Assembly: GCA_034522075.1 (NCBI GenBank)
Contig: JAXHLO010000015.1
Location: 17,065-81,064, forward strand
Length of the DNA stretch: 64,000 nucleotides
Direction of reading: 5' to 3'
From: UBA7803 sp034522075
GTDB lineage: Bacteria; Pseudomonadota; Gammaproteobacteria; Pseudomonadales; Azotimanducaceae
The notes under the pieces: generated by a model
Database searches by the model: none
What the model saw: only the letters and a program-made list of their open reading frames with translations
What the model was told of the DNA's origin: nothing
Part shown: positions 39,426 through 47,957 of the stretch, piece after piece
Position numbering within the stretch: position 1 is the stretch's first letter
How the letters are laid out: the number at the start of each line of letters is the position of its first letter
Translations under genes and position numbers: made by a program

Positions 39426-40412
39426 TCAGATCGCCAGGGCCGGCTCGTCCAGGGCCGCCATCTGCTCACGCAGGGTGAGCACGTGTTCCGACCAGTAGCG
39501 GCTCGAGTCGAAGGTTGGGAACGCCCGCGGAAATGCCGGGTCGTGCCAGCGCCGGGCAATCCAGGCGGCGTGGTGCATGATGCGCAAGGTGCGCAGGGGT
39601 TCCACCAGAGCCAGGGTCGCCGGGTTGAAGTGGTGGAACGTCTCGTAGGCATCGATGATGGTCTTGAGCTGTACCTGGCGTTCCTCGCGCTCACCGGACA
39701 GCAGCATCCACAGATCCTGGATGGCGGGCCCGTTCACGCAGTCGTCGAAATCCACGAAGTGCGGCGTATCGTAGCGCCACAGCAGATTGCCCAGATGGCA
39801 GTCACCGTGGATACGCCCTTCGGTGCTCGAGCGCACGCGGTCCATGGTTTCGCCGAGGCGGCTGAGCAGATGCTCGGTGATGCTGGCGTAGGCGGGCTCC
39901 ACGTCCGGCGGCAGGAACTGATGCTCGAGCAGAAACGTGCGGCTGTCTTCACCGAGCCGGGCCACGGTCAGGTCGGGCCGGGAGGCAAACCGGCGGGTGG
40001 CGCCTACCGCGTGAATGCGCGCTATGGTGCGGGCCAGTACCCGCAGGTTGCCCGGGTCTTCGATGTTGGGCGGATGGCCGCCCTGGCGCGGATATACGGC
40101 GAAGCGGTAGCCGGCATGTTGGAACAGGGTTACGCCGTCGCGCTCGAGCGGCGTCACCACCGGTACTTCGGCGTCGGCCAGTTCGATGCTGAACTCGTGT
40201 TCCTCGGCGATCTGCTCGTCGCTCCAGCGGCCGGGGCGGTAAAACTTGGTCACCACGAAACCGCCGTCCTCCAGCTCGAGCTGAAACACCCGGTTCTCAT
40301 AGCTGTTGAGTTCCAGCAGTCCGCCGGTGGGAGCGAAGCCGGCGCTCTCCAGTGCATCCAGAATGACGTCGGGCGACAGATCGGCGTAGGGGGTGTCTTC
40401 GAGCTCGGCCAT
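39426..40412 (-). CDS. srkA: Stress response serine/threonine kinase SrkA (RdoA/YihE)
   Basis: The 328-residue APH-fold kinase matches SrkA. LNSYENRVFQLELEDGGFVVTKFYRPGRWSDEQIAEEHEF is diagnostic at the N-terminus; the catalytic loop is RIHGDCHLGNLLWRYDTPHFVDFDDC. The C-terminus (LRIMHHAAWIARRWHDPAFPRAFP) also matches. SrkA protects Gram-negative cells from stress-linked death and works downstream of Cpx. In E. coli it precedes dsbA, which is not seen here. Length is normal. Confidence 0.93.
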   Translation of the reverse strand: MAELEDTPYADLSPDVILDALESAGFAPTGGLLELNSYENRVFQLELEDGGFVVTKFYRPGRWSDEQIAEEHEFSIELADAEVPVVTPLERDGVTLFQHAGYRFAVYPRQGGHPPNIEDPGNLRVLARTIARIHAVGATRRFASRPDLTVARLGEDSRTFLLEHQFLPPDVEPAYASITEHLLSRLGETMDRVRSSTEGRIHGDCHLGNLLWRYDTPHFVDFDDCVNGPAIQDLWMLLSGEREERQVQLKTIIDAYETFHHFNPATLALVEPLRTLRIMHHAAWIARRWHDPAFPRAFPTFDSSRYWSEHVLTLREQMAALDEPALAI

Positions 40413-40445
40413 GACGGGTGCAGGTTGCTGCGGGTCGGCAGTCTA

Positions 40446-41207
40446 TCAGCTTCCCGGCGCCGGCGAGGGCCCCGGCAGACGAATGGGCGTGCGGGCCGCG
40501 CACCAGACGTGCACCTCGCCGGCGCCGGCCGCCAGTAACACGCGGGCCAGCTCCGCCGCCGTAGAGCCGGTGGTCATGACGTCGTCGACGATGGCCAGGC
40601 AGGGGCCGGCGTCTCCCCAGGTGCGCCGCGCGGCAAAGATGCCGGCCGGATTCTCCAGCCGCTGCAGCCGCGACAGTCCGCGCTGGCGGTGGCCCGGCCG
40701 CGCCCGCACGACGGCATGGCGGGCAATGCCGAGGCCCAGGCGGCGGGCCACCGGACGAGCCAGGGTCAGGGCCTGATTGTGGCCGCGGCGGGCCAGGCGC
40801 CGGAGGCTGAGCGGCACCGGCACGATGACCTCCGGTATGGGGTGTCCGGCTGCCGCAGCGCCGGCATAGTGGGCGGCGACGGCGTCGGCCAGCAGGGTGC
40901 CCAGAATGCGGCCTTCCACCATGCCCAGCTGATCCTTCAGACGGGTTATCCAACGTCGTGGAAAGCTGTCGTAGGTCAGAGGCGCCAGGGTTCGTGTGAA
41001 GGGCGGCGGGGCGGCCCGGCAGATGCCGCAGAGGGAATCGTCGGACCGTCCGGGCAATGGGTTGGCGCAGCGCTGGCAGGCGGGCTCGTTCCAGGGCAGG
41101 GCCGCCAGGCATTCCGGGCAGAGATCGAGATCCGGCCTGCTGCCGGTCGCACCGTCGCAGAGCAGGCAGGATCCGGGCAGCAGTTGCCGCAACAACGTGG
41201 ACAGCAT
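40446..41207 (-). CDS. comF: ComF-family amidophosphoribosyltransferase-like protein
   Basis: The 253-residue protein begins with a zinc-ribbon of four Cys pairs (CLLCDG, LCPECL, CQRCANPL, LCGIC) and ends with a type I phosphoribosyltransferase domain. The PRPP loop is LAIVDDVMTTGSTAAELARVLL; RRGHNQALTLARPVARRLG is the typical ComF core. ComF proteins assist natural DNA uptake, and some (GntX) are linked to gluconate growth. The start MLSTLLRQLLPG at 41207 is chosen because the first Cys pair follows shortly. The gene borders the AT-rich region before hipB. Confidence 0.88.
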   Translation of the reverse strand: MLSTLLRQLLPGSCLLCDGATGSRPDLDLCPECLAALPWNEPACQRCANPLPGRSDDSLCGICRAAPPPFTRTLAPLTYDSFPRRWITRLKDQLGMVEGRILGTLLADAVAAHYAGAAAAGHPIPEVIVPVPLSLRRLARRGHNQALTLARPVARRLGLGIARHAVVRARPGHRQRGLSRLQRLENPAGIFAARRTWGDAGPCLAIVDDVMTTGSTAAELARVLLAAGAGEVHVWCAARTPIRLPGPSPAPGS

Positions 41208-41231
41208 GGCTCGAGCGTTGCAGCACGGCAT

Positions 41232-41505
41232 GTGTGCGCACCATAGGCTGTGGCCGTTGTGGCTGTGGGAGTCTGGCCATTGGATCGGTGAGTTGTGGAT
41301 CAGGAAGCTAAAAAGATCTGTAAAGCATTTTAGTAGATGTAAATAACTCTATATTTGCTTTGTCGGATTGAATCTCCGGCACTGCAGCCTTCCTATGGGT
41401 GCATATAGCACTACAAAAATTAATATATAGTCTATATAGATCTATCGCGGCGCTGCGCTACACTGAAGGTATATAAAGCACCGGGAAACGAGGTTAGAGA
41501 TTTAT
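41232..41505. promoter_or_regulatory. AT-rich leader region of hipBA
   Basis: This gene-free region is strikingly AT-rich compared with all neighbours, with runs such as AAAAATTAATATATAG. It includes overlapping palindromes TCTATATAGA (41431-41440) and ATAGATCTAT (41436-41445). Two -10-like elements, TACACT (41459-41464) and TATAAA (41472-41477), lie between the palindromes and hipB. It is most likely the autoregulated hipBA promoter and may mark horizontal acquisition. Confidence 0.6.
41431..41445. promoter_or_regulatory. Overlapping TCTATATAGA/ATAGATCTAT palindromes
   Basis: Two overlapping perfect 10-bp palindromes about 60 bases before the hipB start. They do not match the E. coli TATCC-N8-GGATA operator, so a different HipB specificity is expected if they are bound. 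Confidence 0.45.
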
Positions 41506-41865
41506 ATGCCTAGACCATCGAAAGCCCACGCCATGGTGAGCGACGCCGCCCTGGGGACCCTGGCGGCCCTGGGCGAGCGCCTGAAAGAAGCGCGCCTGCG
41601 CCGCAACTGGACTCAGGAGCAAACGGCGGCCAAGGCCGGCCTGTCGGAGAGCTCGGTGAAGAAAGTGGAAGCGGGCTCGCCGCGCATCATGATCGCGGCG
41701 TATCTGTCGCTGCTCGACGTGTTCGGTGCCCCCACGGCGTTGGACGCCGTGCTCGCGCCCGGCGACGACACCCTGGGTGAGGCCCTGGGCCGCAGTGCCC
41801 TGCGCCAGCGGGCGCGGTCGCCGGCCCGATCAGTGGAGCCGGCCGTCGACGAGTGGGAAATCTGA
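41506..41865 (+). CDS. hipB: HipB-like antitoxin, XRE-family
   Basis: A 119-residue Xre-type helix-turn-helix protein: LGERLKEARLRRNWTQEQTAAKAGLSESSVKKVEAGSPRIMIAAYLSLLDVFG. The C-terminal tail is disordered and ends in EWEI, comparable to the HipB tail that ends in Trp. It directly precedes hipA, with start and stop overlapping (TGATG), the standard antitoxin-first order. It is expected to bind DNA as a dimer, neutralise HipA and repress the module. GAGG lies upstream of ATG 41506 at a somewhat long spacing. Confidence 0.87.
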   Translation: MPRPSKAHAMVSDAALGTLAALGERLKEARLRRNWTQEQTAAKAGLSESSVKKVEAGSPRIMIAAYLSLLDVFGAPTALDAVLAPGDDTLGEALGRSALRQRARSPARSVEPAVDEWEI

Positions 41866-43124
41866 TGGCGGAAAAACTCTTCGTACACGCCGACCTGGGC
41901 AACGGCGACAAAGTCCTGGCCGGGCAGCTGCTGGTGGACGACAAGCAGGGCCGCTTCAAATACGCCCGCGCCTACCTGGAGAATCCCCGCGCCTTCGCCC
42001 TGGACCCCATCAATCTGCCCCTGGTGGAAGGCGTGCACGTCAATGCGCGCACCCGGGAAACGCCCGGCGTGTTCGGCGTGCTCATCGATGCCGGCCCTGA
42101 TGAGTGGGGGCGCCGCCAGTTGAGCAAGACGCGTCGGCCGCCGCCGGTGACCCACGTGGAGTTTCTGCTGGCCGCGTCCGGCGAAGGCGTGGGCGCTCTG
42201 CACTTCACTGCCGGGATCCATGACACGCCCCGAGCCGCTCCGCCGCGCCCGTTCGAGAATCTCGTTCACCTGCAGCACATTGCCGCCGACATCGAGGCCG
42301 GTAAGGAAGTGGAACGCTCGCTGGAGCCCTATTTCTTCCACGGCAGCGGTCTCGGCGGCGCCCGCCCCAAGACCCTCATCGAGCACGACGGCCGCCAGTG
42401 GATCGCCAAGTTCGGCCGCGACAGCGATCTGGTGGACATGTGCCGGGTGGAGCATGGGGCCATGCGCATGGCCCGGGCTGCCGGCATCGACGTGCCGGAC
42501 GTGGCCATGACCGAGACGGCCCGCGGGCCGGTGGTGCTGGTGGAACGCTTCGATCGAGCCGGCGATGCCCAGCATCACCTGGTGTCGGTGGCCAGTCTGA
42601 TCAACAAGTTCGACATCACCCAGTTCGACGAGGCAGCCATGTCCTATCCGGGCATTGCCCAGCTCGGTAAACGGATCGGCGCACGCACCGCGGACCTGGC
42701 CGAGAAGCTTTATCGACGCATGTTGTTCAACGTCGCCATCGGCAACACGGACGATCACCTGCGTAATCACGCCTTCTACAAGGCCGCCAGCGAGAGTGAC
42801 TATCTGCTGACGCCGGGTTATGACATCGTGCCGAACACCGGTCTGCAGGGCTCCCACGCTATTGCGCTGGGGGCCTTCGGCAACGCACCCAGCCGCGACA
42901 ACCTGGAGGCCGCGGCGCATCGCATGGGTATCGAGCGCCCCCGTGCCGTAGCCATCGCCGAGCAGGTTCTGGCGGTCACCGAGGGGTGGCGCGAACACCT
43001 GGCGGAATCCGAGGTCAGTGACGGCGACATGGCTATCCTGGAACGCTGCTTTGCCTATCAGTCGGTGCTCGCTGGATTCATCGACGGCGGCGGGGACCGC
43101 CGCAAGCCTGTCAGGCGGATGTAA
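41865..43124 (+). CDS. hipA: HipA-family serine/threonine kinase toxin
   Basis: The 419-residue protein has the HipA N-terminal subdomain 1 (VHADLGNGDKVLAGQLL) and the kinase core. The nucleotide-loop region is SGLGGARPKTLIEHDGRQWIAKF and the catalytic loop is FNVAIGNTDDHLRNHAFY, with the metal Asp in LTPGYDIVPN. E. coli HipA phosphorylates glutamyl-tRNA synthetase and promotes persistence; HipA relatives with GGARPK loops have other or unknown targets. The start overlaps the hipB stop by one base. All kinase motifs look intact, so the toxin is probably active. Confidence 0.9.
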   Translation: MAEKLFVHADLGNGDKVLAGQLLVDDKQGRFKYARAYLENPRAFALDPINLPLVEGVHVNARTRETPGVFGVLIDAGPDEWGRRQLSKTRRPPPVTHVEFLLAASGEGVGALHFTAGIHDTPRAAPPRPFENLVHLQHIAADIEAGKEVERSLEPYFFHGSGLGGARPKTLIEHDGRQWIAKFGRDSDLVDMCRVEHGAMRMARAAGIDVPDVAMTETARGPVVLVERFDRAGDAQHHLVSVASLINKFDITQFDEAAMSYPGIAQLGKRIGARTADLAEKLYRRMLFNVAIGNTDDHLRNHAFYKAASESDYLLTPGYDIVPNTGLQGSHAIALGAFGNAPSRDNLEAAAHRMGIERPRAVAIAEQVLAVTEGWREHLAESEVSDGDMAILERCFAYQSVLAGFIDGGGDRRKPVRRM

Positions 43125-43226
43125 ATCCGTCTCCTCGACATGCACGCCTGACCCAGCCCGCCCGAGCGTTTTCACACGGCATTCCCGGAGCCGGGGTACA
43201 CTGACCCTGCCTTGCGGGAGAATGAC

Positions 43227-45011
43227 ATGCCGGTTTCGCTGCGGGACATCCGCTTTCAGGTTCACGACGTATTCGACTTTGCCGGCCACTATGCCGGACT
43301 GGCGCCGCGGCCCGGGGCCGAGTCGGTGGAGGCGCCCGACCGGGCGTTCATCGACGCGGTGCTCGATGAAGCCCACCGCTTTGCCGAAAACGAGCTGGCG
43401 CCGCTGAACCGGGTCGGCGACGTGTCCGGCTGCCGGCTCGACGACGGCCGGGTGACCACGCCGGCGGGCTTCAAGGAAGCCTATGCCACCTATGCGGCCG
43501 GCGGCTGGCCCGCTCTCATCGGCGACCCGGCCCACGGCGGTCAGGGCCTGCCGGACAGCCTCAGCCTGTTGCTGGAGGATCTGGTGGGCTGCGCCAATCC
43601 CGCCTGGGGTATGTATCCGGCTCTGTCGCGCGGAGTGATCAACGCCCTCACGGCCCACGGCAGCGACGAGCAGCGGTCGGCTTTCCTGCCGAAGCTGCTG
43701 TCCGGCGAATGGACTGGCACCATGTGCCTCACGGAACCCCAGGCCGGTTCCGATGTGGGGTTGGCGCGTACCCGGGCCGAACCCAATGCCGACGGCACCT
43801 ATACCGTTTCCGGCACCAAGATTTTCATTTCCGCCGGTGATCACGACCTGACCGACAATATCGTCCATCTGGTGCTGGCCCGTCTGCCGGATGCCCCCGC
43901 CGGTACCAGCGGTATTTCCATGTTCGTGGTGCCCAAGGTGAACCTGGACGGCAGCCGCAACGGTGTCACCTGCGGCTCGCTGGAAGAAAAGATGGGCATT
44001 CACGGCAATGCCACCTGCACGCTGCATTTCGACAATGCCGTGGGTCATCTGGTGGGCGAACCCAACCGCGGCATGCGCTACATGTTCACCATGATGAACG
44101 GTGCCCGTCTGGTGGTGGGCCTGCAGGGCGTGTGCGGGGCCCATGCCGCCTGCCTGCGGGCGCTGGAATATGCCGGGCAACGCGAGCAGATGCGCGCGTT
44201 GTCCGGCCCTGTCGCACCGGACCGGCCGGCGGATCCCATCATCGTGCACGGCGATGTGCGGCGCATGCTGCTCACTCAGCGGGCCATAGCCGAAGGCGGC
44301 CGGGCCCTGGTTTATTACGCCGGCCAGATCGCCGACCATTCCCGCCGCGGTGATGCAGAGGACCAGGCCCGCGCACTGGAACAGCTCGACTTCCTCACGC
44401 CCATCGTCAAAGGCGGCCTTACCGAACTCGGCTTCGAGTCGGTGAATCACGCCCTGCAGATCTTCGGCGGTCACGGCTACATCAGCGAAACCGGCGTGGA
44501 ACAGTACGTGCGTGATCTGCGCATCACCCTGGTCTATGAAGGCACCACGCAGATTCAGGCGCTGGACCTGCTGGGGCGCAAGATTCTGCAGACCCAGGGC
44601 AAGGGATTCATGCACTTTCTCGGCGCAATGAGCGAGCTCAGCAGCCGCCTGCGCGAACCCCTGCCCCGCTTCGCCGACGCGCTGGACGAGGTGGCCGCGG
44701 AGTGGGGCGATGTGACCCTGGCTCTGGGCGAGCGGGCCCAGGCGGATCTGGAGGAGGTGAGTGCCGCCGCCGTGGACTACCTGTTCTACTCAAGCTACTG
44801 TGCCCTGGCGTACTGCTGGGGGCGCATGGCCGAAACTGCCGCGGCCCGGCAGGCCCGGGACGGCGACGATCCGTTCCTGGCCGGCAAGCTGGCCGTGGCT
44901 GAATTCTATTTTGCGCGTCTGCTGCCGCGCCGGGCCGCCCACCGGCTGGCCATTGAAGCTGGCCAGGCCTCGCTGATGAAGCCGGCGGCCGAGCATATTG
45001 CCGCGCTGTGA
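43227..45011 (+). CDS. Large acyl-CoA dehydrogenase (DmdC-like), copy 1
   Basis: A 594-residue acyl-CoA dehydrogenase of the long class that has an additional C-terminal helical domain, as in 3-methylmercaptopropionyl-CoA dehydrogenase DmdC. Visible motifs are CLTEPQAGSDVGLARTRA (FAD/substrate loop), TKIFISAGDHDL, FGGHGYISETGVEQYVRDLRI and the catalytic Glu in YEGTTQIQALDLLGRK. It oxidises an acyl-CoA at C2-C3 with transfer to ETF. GGGAGAATGAC precedes ATG 43227. A second copy follows 33 bp later; substrates may be medium- or long-chain acyl-CoAs or methylthio acids. Confidence 0.9.
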   Translation: MPVSLRDIRFQVHDVFDFAGHYAGLAPRPGAESVEAPDRAFIDAVLDEAHRFAENELAPLNRVGDVSGCRLDDGRVTTPAGFKEAYATYAAGGWPALIGDPAHGGQGLPDSLSLLLEDLVGCANPAWGMYPALSRGVINALTAHGSDEQRSAFLPKLLSGEWTGTMCLTEPQAGSDVGLARTRAEPNADGTYTVSGTKIFISAGDHDLTDNIVHLVLARLPDAPAGTSGISMFVVPKVNLDGSRNGVTCGSLEEKMGIHGNATCTLHFDNAVGHLVGEPNRGMRYMFTMMNGARLVVGLQGVCGAHAACLRALEYAGQREQMRALSGPVAPDRPADPIIVHGDVRRMLLTQRAIAEGGRALVYYAGQIADHSRRGDAEDQARALEQLDFLTPIVKGGLTELGFESVNHALQIFGGHGYISETGVEQYVRDLRITLVYEGTTQIQALDLLGRKILQTQGKGFMHFLGAMSELSSRLREPLPRFADALDEVAAEWGDVTLALGERAQADLEEVSAAAVDYLFYSSYCALAYCWGRMAETAAARQARDGDDPFLAGKLAVAEFYFARLLPRRAAHRLAIEAGQASLMKPAAEHIAAL

Positions 45012-45044
45012 CGAACAAACCCTGAGAACACGAGGAACCGCTCT

Positions 45045-46778
45045 ATGCTGGAGTACCACGCCCCGCGCAACGACCTGAATTTCCTGTTGTTCGACGTCTT
45101 CAAAGTTCAGGAAGCCTGGGCGGACATCGACGCCTTCGCCGACTTCTCCGACGATCTGGCGCGCGCAGTGGTGGAAGAGGGCGGCAAGCTCGCGGGCGGG
45201 GTGCTGGCACCGGTGAACCAGGCGGGCGACGAGCATGGTTGCTCTTTCACAGACGGCGCCGTAACCACGCCGCCGGGCTTCAAGGAAGCATTCGCAGAGC
45301 TGGCCGGCGGCGGCTGGCTGGGTTTGTCCGGTAATCCGCGCTTCGGCGGCCAGGGCATGCCGAAACTGCTGGGCTGTCTGCTCGAGGAAATGTTCTGGGC
45401 CGCCAACAGCAGTCTCTATCTTTACGGCACGCTCACGGTGGGGGCGGCCATCTGCATCGATGCCCACGGCAGCGACGAGCAGAAGGCGCTCTATCTGCCG
45501 AAGCTCTACAGCGGCGAGTGGACGGGCGCCATGGCGCTCACCGAAGCTCACGCCGGCAGTGACCTGGGCATCATGCGCACCCGGGCCGAGCCGCAGGCCG
45601 ACGGCACCTACGCCATCAGCGGCACCAAGATATTCATCACCAGCGGCGAGCACGATCTGGCCGACAACATCATTCACCTGGTGCTGGCCAAGCTGCCCGA
45701 TGCCCCCGCCGGCAGCCGCGGCATCTCTCTGTTCATCGTGCCCAGGTTCATTCCCGCCGACGACGGCACGCCGGGCGAGCGCAATGCCTTCGCCGCCGGC
45801 TCCATCGAGAAGAAGATGGGCATTCACGGCAGCGCCACCTGTGTCATGAACTACGACGGCGCCACCGGCTATCTGGTGGGCGAAGAGAATCAGGGCCTGG
45901 CGGCCATGTTCACCATGATGAACTATGAGCGTCTGTCCGTGGGCCTGCAGGGGCTCGGTGCCGGTGAACTGGCGTATCAGGCGGCCGCCGACTATGCCGG
46001 CGAGCGGCTGCAGGGCCGGGCGCCGTCCGGGCCGGTAAATGCCGACGGCCCCGCCGACCCGCTCATCGTCCATCCGGACGTGCGCCGCATGCTGCTCACC
46101 ATCCGGGCGCTCACCGAAGGCGGGCGGGCATTCGCCATGTTCGTGGGCATGCAGCTCGACCGCGGTAAATATGCCGGCGACGCTCGGGCCCAGGCGTTCT
46201 CCGAGCTGCTCACGCCGGTGGCCAAAGCATTTCTCACCGACCGCGGCTTCGATTGCGCCGTGCTCGCTCAGCAGATTCTCGGCGGTCACGGCTACGTCAC
46301 CGAGTGGGGTCTGGAGCAGGTGGTGCGGGATGTGCGCATCGCGCAGATCTACGAAGGCACCAACGGCATTCAGGCCATGGACCTCATTGGCCGCAAAGTA
46401 CTGCGCGACGGCGGTGAAACGTTGGATGCCTTGTTGGGCACGCTGCGTGAAGAAGCGTTGCCGGACGATTTCCGGGAACCCGTGGAACAGGCGCTGTCGC
46501 GTCTCGAGAGGGTTACGGCCACGCTCGTCGAGCGTTCCGCCGACGATGCCAATGTGGCCGGCGCGGCCGCCGTGGAATACCTCGACCTGGTGGGCTATAC
46601 ATTCTACGCCTGGTTGTGGGCAAAGATGGCGGGATGCGCGGCTGAAGATTCGACGAAGCGGGCCACCGCGCGCTTTTTCATGGATCGGCTGCTGCCGCGC
46701 ACCGCGGGTCTGGAGCAGAGCATCCTGGCCGACAGCCGGTCGGTGATGGATGAAAATCTGTTCGACGGCACGGTTTGA
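45045..46778 (+). CDS. Large acyl-CoA dehydrogenase (DmdC-like), copy 2
   Basis: A 577-residue paralogue of the preceding gene. MALTEAHAGSDLGIMRTRAEP is the FAD/substrate loop, with GTKIFITSGEHDLADNIIHLVLAKLPDAP, ILGGHGYVTEWGLEQVVRDVRIAQIYEGTNGIQAMDLIGRK carrying the catalytic Glu. The central regions are clearly homologous between the copies, while the N- and C-termini diverge. Co-transcription with copy 1 is likely (33-bp gap, GAGGA upstream of ATG). Two different tandem copies suggest complementary chain-length ranges or a heteromeric enzyme. Confidence 0.9.
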   Translation: MLEYHAPRNDLNFLLFDVFKVQEAWADIDAFADFSDDLARAVVEEGGKLAGGVLAPVNQAGDEHGCSFTDGAVTTPPGFKEAFAELAGGGWLGLSGNPRFGGQGMPKLLGCLLEEMFWAANSSLYLYGTLTVGAAICIDAHGSDEQKALYLPKLYSGEWTGAMALTEAHAGSDLGIMRTRAEPQADGTYAISGTKIFITSGEHDLADNIIHLVLAKLPDAPAGSRGISLFIVPRFIPADDGTPGERNAFAAGSIEKKMGIHGSATCVMNYDGATGYLVGEENQGLAAMFTMMNYERLSVGLQGLGAGELAYQAAADYAGERLQGRAPSGPVNADGPADPLIVHPDVRRMLLTIRALTEGGRAFAMFVGMQLDRGKYAGDARAQAFSELLTPVAKAFLTDRGFDCAVLAQQILGGHGYVTEWGLEQVVRDVRIAQIYEGTNGIQAMDLIGRKVLRDGGETLDALLGTLREEALPDDFREPVEQALSRLERVTATLVERSADDANVAGAAAVEYLDLVGYTFYAWLWAKMAGCAAEDSTKRATARFFMDRLLPRTAGLEQSILADSRSVMDENLFDGTV

Positions 46779-46802
46779 AGGGTGGCGTTGAGGGCGTGTG
46801 GA

Positions 46803-47141
46803 TCAATCGCCGGACTGGGCGCTGCCGGCCAGGCCGATACGCCGGCGGATGAACCAGTAGCGCAACCAGCCGACCAGAGGCGCCACAAGGAAGGCTACCA
46901 ACGGCGGCATCATGTTCGAGAGCGGTTCACCAGCGAGCCAGTAGTGGATCAATGCCCCGGCTCCCAGGACCAGGATCAGCCCGGGAATCGTGTACAGATA
47001 GTATTCAGCGAGGCTGAGCAGGACGGGCGGCCTGTGACGCAGGCCAACTTTGTGGTTGAGCCGGTACAACAGCGGATAGAGCAGTCGCCGGGGTATGTCG
47101 TTCTCCAGGAAAAGTCGTTCCAGTTCGCTATTGGTGGTCAT
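46803..47141 (-). CDS. Small membrane protein, DUF6404-like
   Basis: The 112-residue protein has a short N-terminal helix (SELERLFLENDIPRRLLYPLLYRLNHKVGLRHRPP) resembling DUF6404, then two membrane segments (YYLYTIPGLILVLGAGALIHYWLA and MPPLVAFLVAPLVGWLRYWF), and a basic C-terminus. It lies downstream of the small glycine-zipper gene on the same strand but beyond a terminator-like hairpin. Small two-helix proteins at this position are often immunity proteins in bacteriocin loci; that is inference. It is convergent with the second DmdC-like gene. Confidence 0.6.
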   Translation of the reverse strand: MTTNSELERLFLENDIPRRLLYPLLYRLNHKVGLRHRPPVLLSLAEYYLYTIPGLILVLGAGALIHYWLAGEPLSNMMPPLVAFLVAPLVGWLRYWFIRRRIGLAGSAQSGD

Positions 47142-47170
47142 CGTCTATCCTTGGCTGTCGGTCGCATGCT

Positions 47171-47206
47171 GAAAATGGGCGGCCAGCCCGGGACCGGCCG
47201 CCCATT
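47171..47206 (-). terminator. Hairpin terminator after the glycine-zipper gene
   Basis: Perfect 11-bp arms AATGGGCGGCC (47174-47184) and GGCCGCCCATT (47196-47206) with an 11-base loop, followed on the minus strand by a short T run (TTTT). It lies 21 bases after the stop of the small gene, so it probably ends most transcripts of that gene. Confidence 0.65.
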
Positions 47207-47226
47207 CCCTGCGCAGTCGGCCTGAA

Positions 47227-47562
47227 TCAATGCAGGGACAGATAGCCTCCGGGTAGACCTGGAATGACGATCATGTCATCGCGAATCTCGAAGGAGTCGA
47301 TGAGGTCGATACCTTCATAAGATTCGATTTCGCTCAAGCTCGTGCCTATGCCGCCTGCAGCGGCACCAATTGCGCCGCCTGCCAGGAAGCCGAAGGTTGT
47401 ACCGATGGTGGCTTGCGACGCCACCTCCGACCAGTCGATGGTTTCGGCAACGCCGTCCAGAACACCGATACGCGGCGCAGTCACGATAATCTCCGGGATG
47501 CTGCCTCCTGCAGAGCCGCCGTCGCTCACGGAATCCGCTAGTTCTTCAGCTGCTACACACAT
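47227..47562 (-). CDS. Small glycine-zipper protein, candidate exported peptide precursor
   Basis: The 111-residue protein is acidic at the start (CVAAEELADSVSDGGSAGG), then has IPEIIVTAPRIG and a glycine-zipper helix (GTTFGFLAGGAIGAAAGGIG). An acidic C-terminal region ends VIPGLPGGYLSLH. There are Gly-Gly pairs at about residues 15-16 and 19-20, a leader-like layout, but the spacing differs from the standard double-glycine leader. No lipobox or Sec signal is visible. AGGAG lies eight bases before ATG, and a strong terminator follows. Next door are an ABC exporter and HlyD protein. I do not recognise the family; a microcin/bacteriocin-like precursor is one reading. Confidence 0.6.
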   Translation of the reverse strand: MCVAAEELADSVSDGGSAGGSIPEIIVTAPRIGVLDGVAETIDWSEVASQATIGTTFGFLAGGAIGAAAGGIGTSLSEIESYEGIDLIDSFEIRDDMIVIPGLPGGYLSLH

Positions 47563-47957
47563 AGCCTTAACTCCTGAGTAGTTGTGTTGGTATCCATGTC
47601 AGCCTGTACGATCCCCGACCGTGCAGGCTCGCGGCCAGCATGATCCGCGGTAGCGAGCTCGTGTAGCTGCCTCACGACATCTTCAGCGCGTTCTTCACCT
47701 GAGGTGAGCCGATGTCCTTCGTGGGCGACGCGTGGCGCGATCGCGCGATTGAACCCCCGGCGCCGGACTGAAAGCAGACACGATAGGGCAACGCGGCCGC
47801 GCTGGCCCGTGCCCCGGGGCAGGTACCTACAGCACGCCGGGGCAATTTCCTACAGCGTTGGCTTGAAGGCGCGATGTTCCGACAGGGACTTCAGTGCCCG
47901 GCGCTATGCCTGCGGCGTGCCGCCTGCTGTTCTGCAGCGTTTGTTATGGAGGTGCCC
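47563..47957. other. Intergenic region between the small precursor-like gene and the export operon
   Basis: About 395 bases hold the divergent promoters of the minus-strand small gene and the plus-strand operon. An inverted repeat, AGCCTGTACG/CGTGCAGGCT with one mismatch, lies at 47601-47629, close to the small gene. GGAGG at 47948-47952 serves ATG 47958. I see no convincing third gene; the open frames here have unlikely composition. Confidence 0.5.
47601..47629. promoter_or_regulatory. AGCCTGTACG/CGTGCAGGCT inverted repeat
   Basis: Ten-base arms with one mismatch and a 9-bp spacer, 39 bases upstream of the glycine-zipper gene start. It may be an operator or a leader hairpin. Confidence 0.35.

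Noticed and set aside
43169..43202. TTTTCA/TACACT as a promoter for the first DmdC-like gene
   Set aside because: The spacing of 20-22 bp is too long for a good sigma-70 promoter.
41613..44615. A 1000-codon open frame antisense to hipB, hipA and the first DmdC-like gene
   Set aside because: It mirrors three well-supported genes and has shadow composition (His, Gln, Arg, Gly rich). High GC third positions keep antisense frames open.
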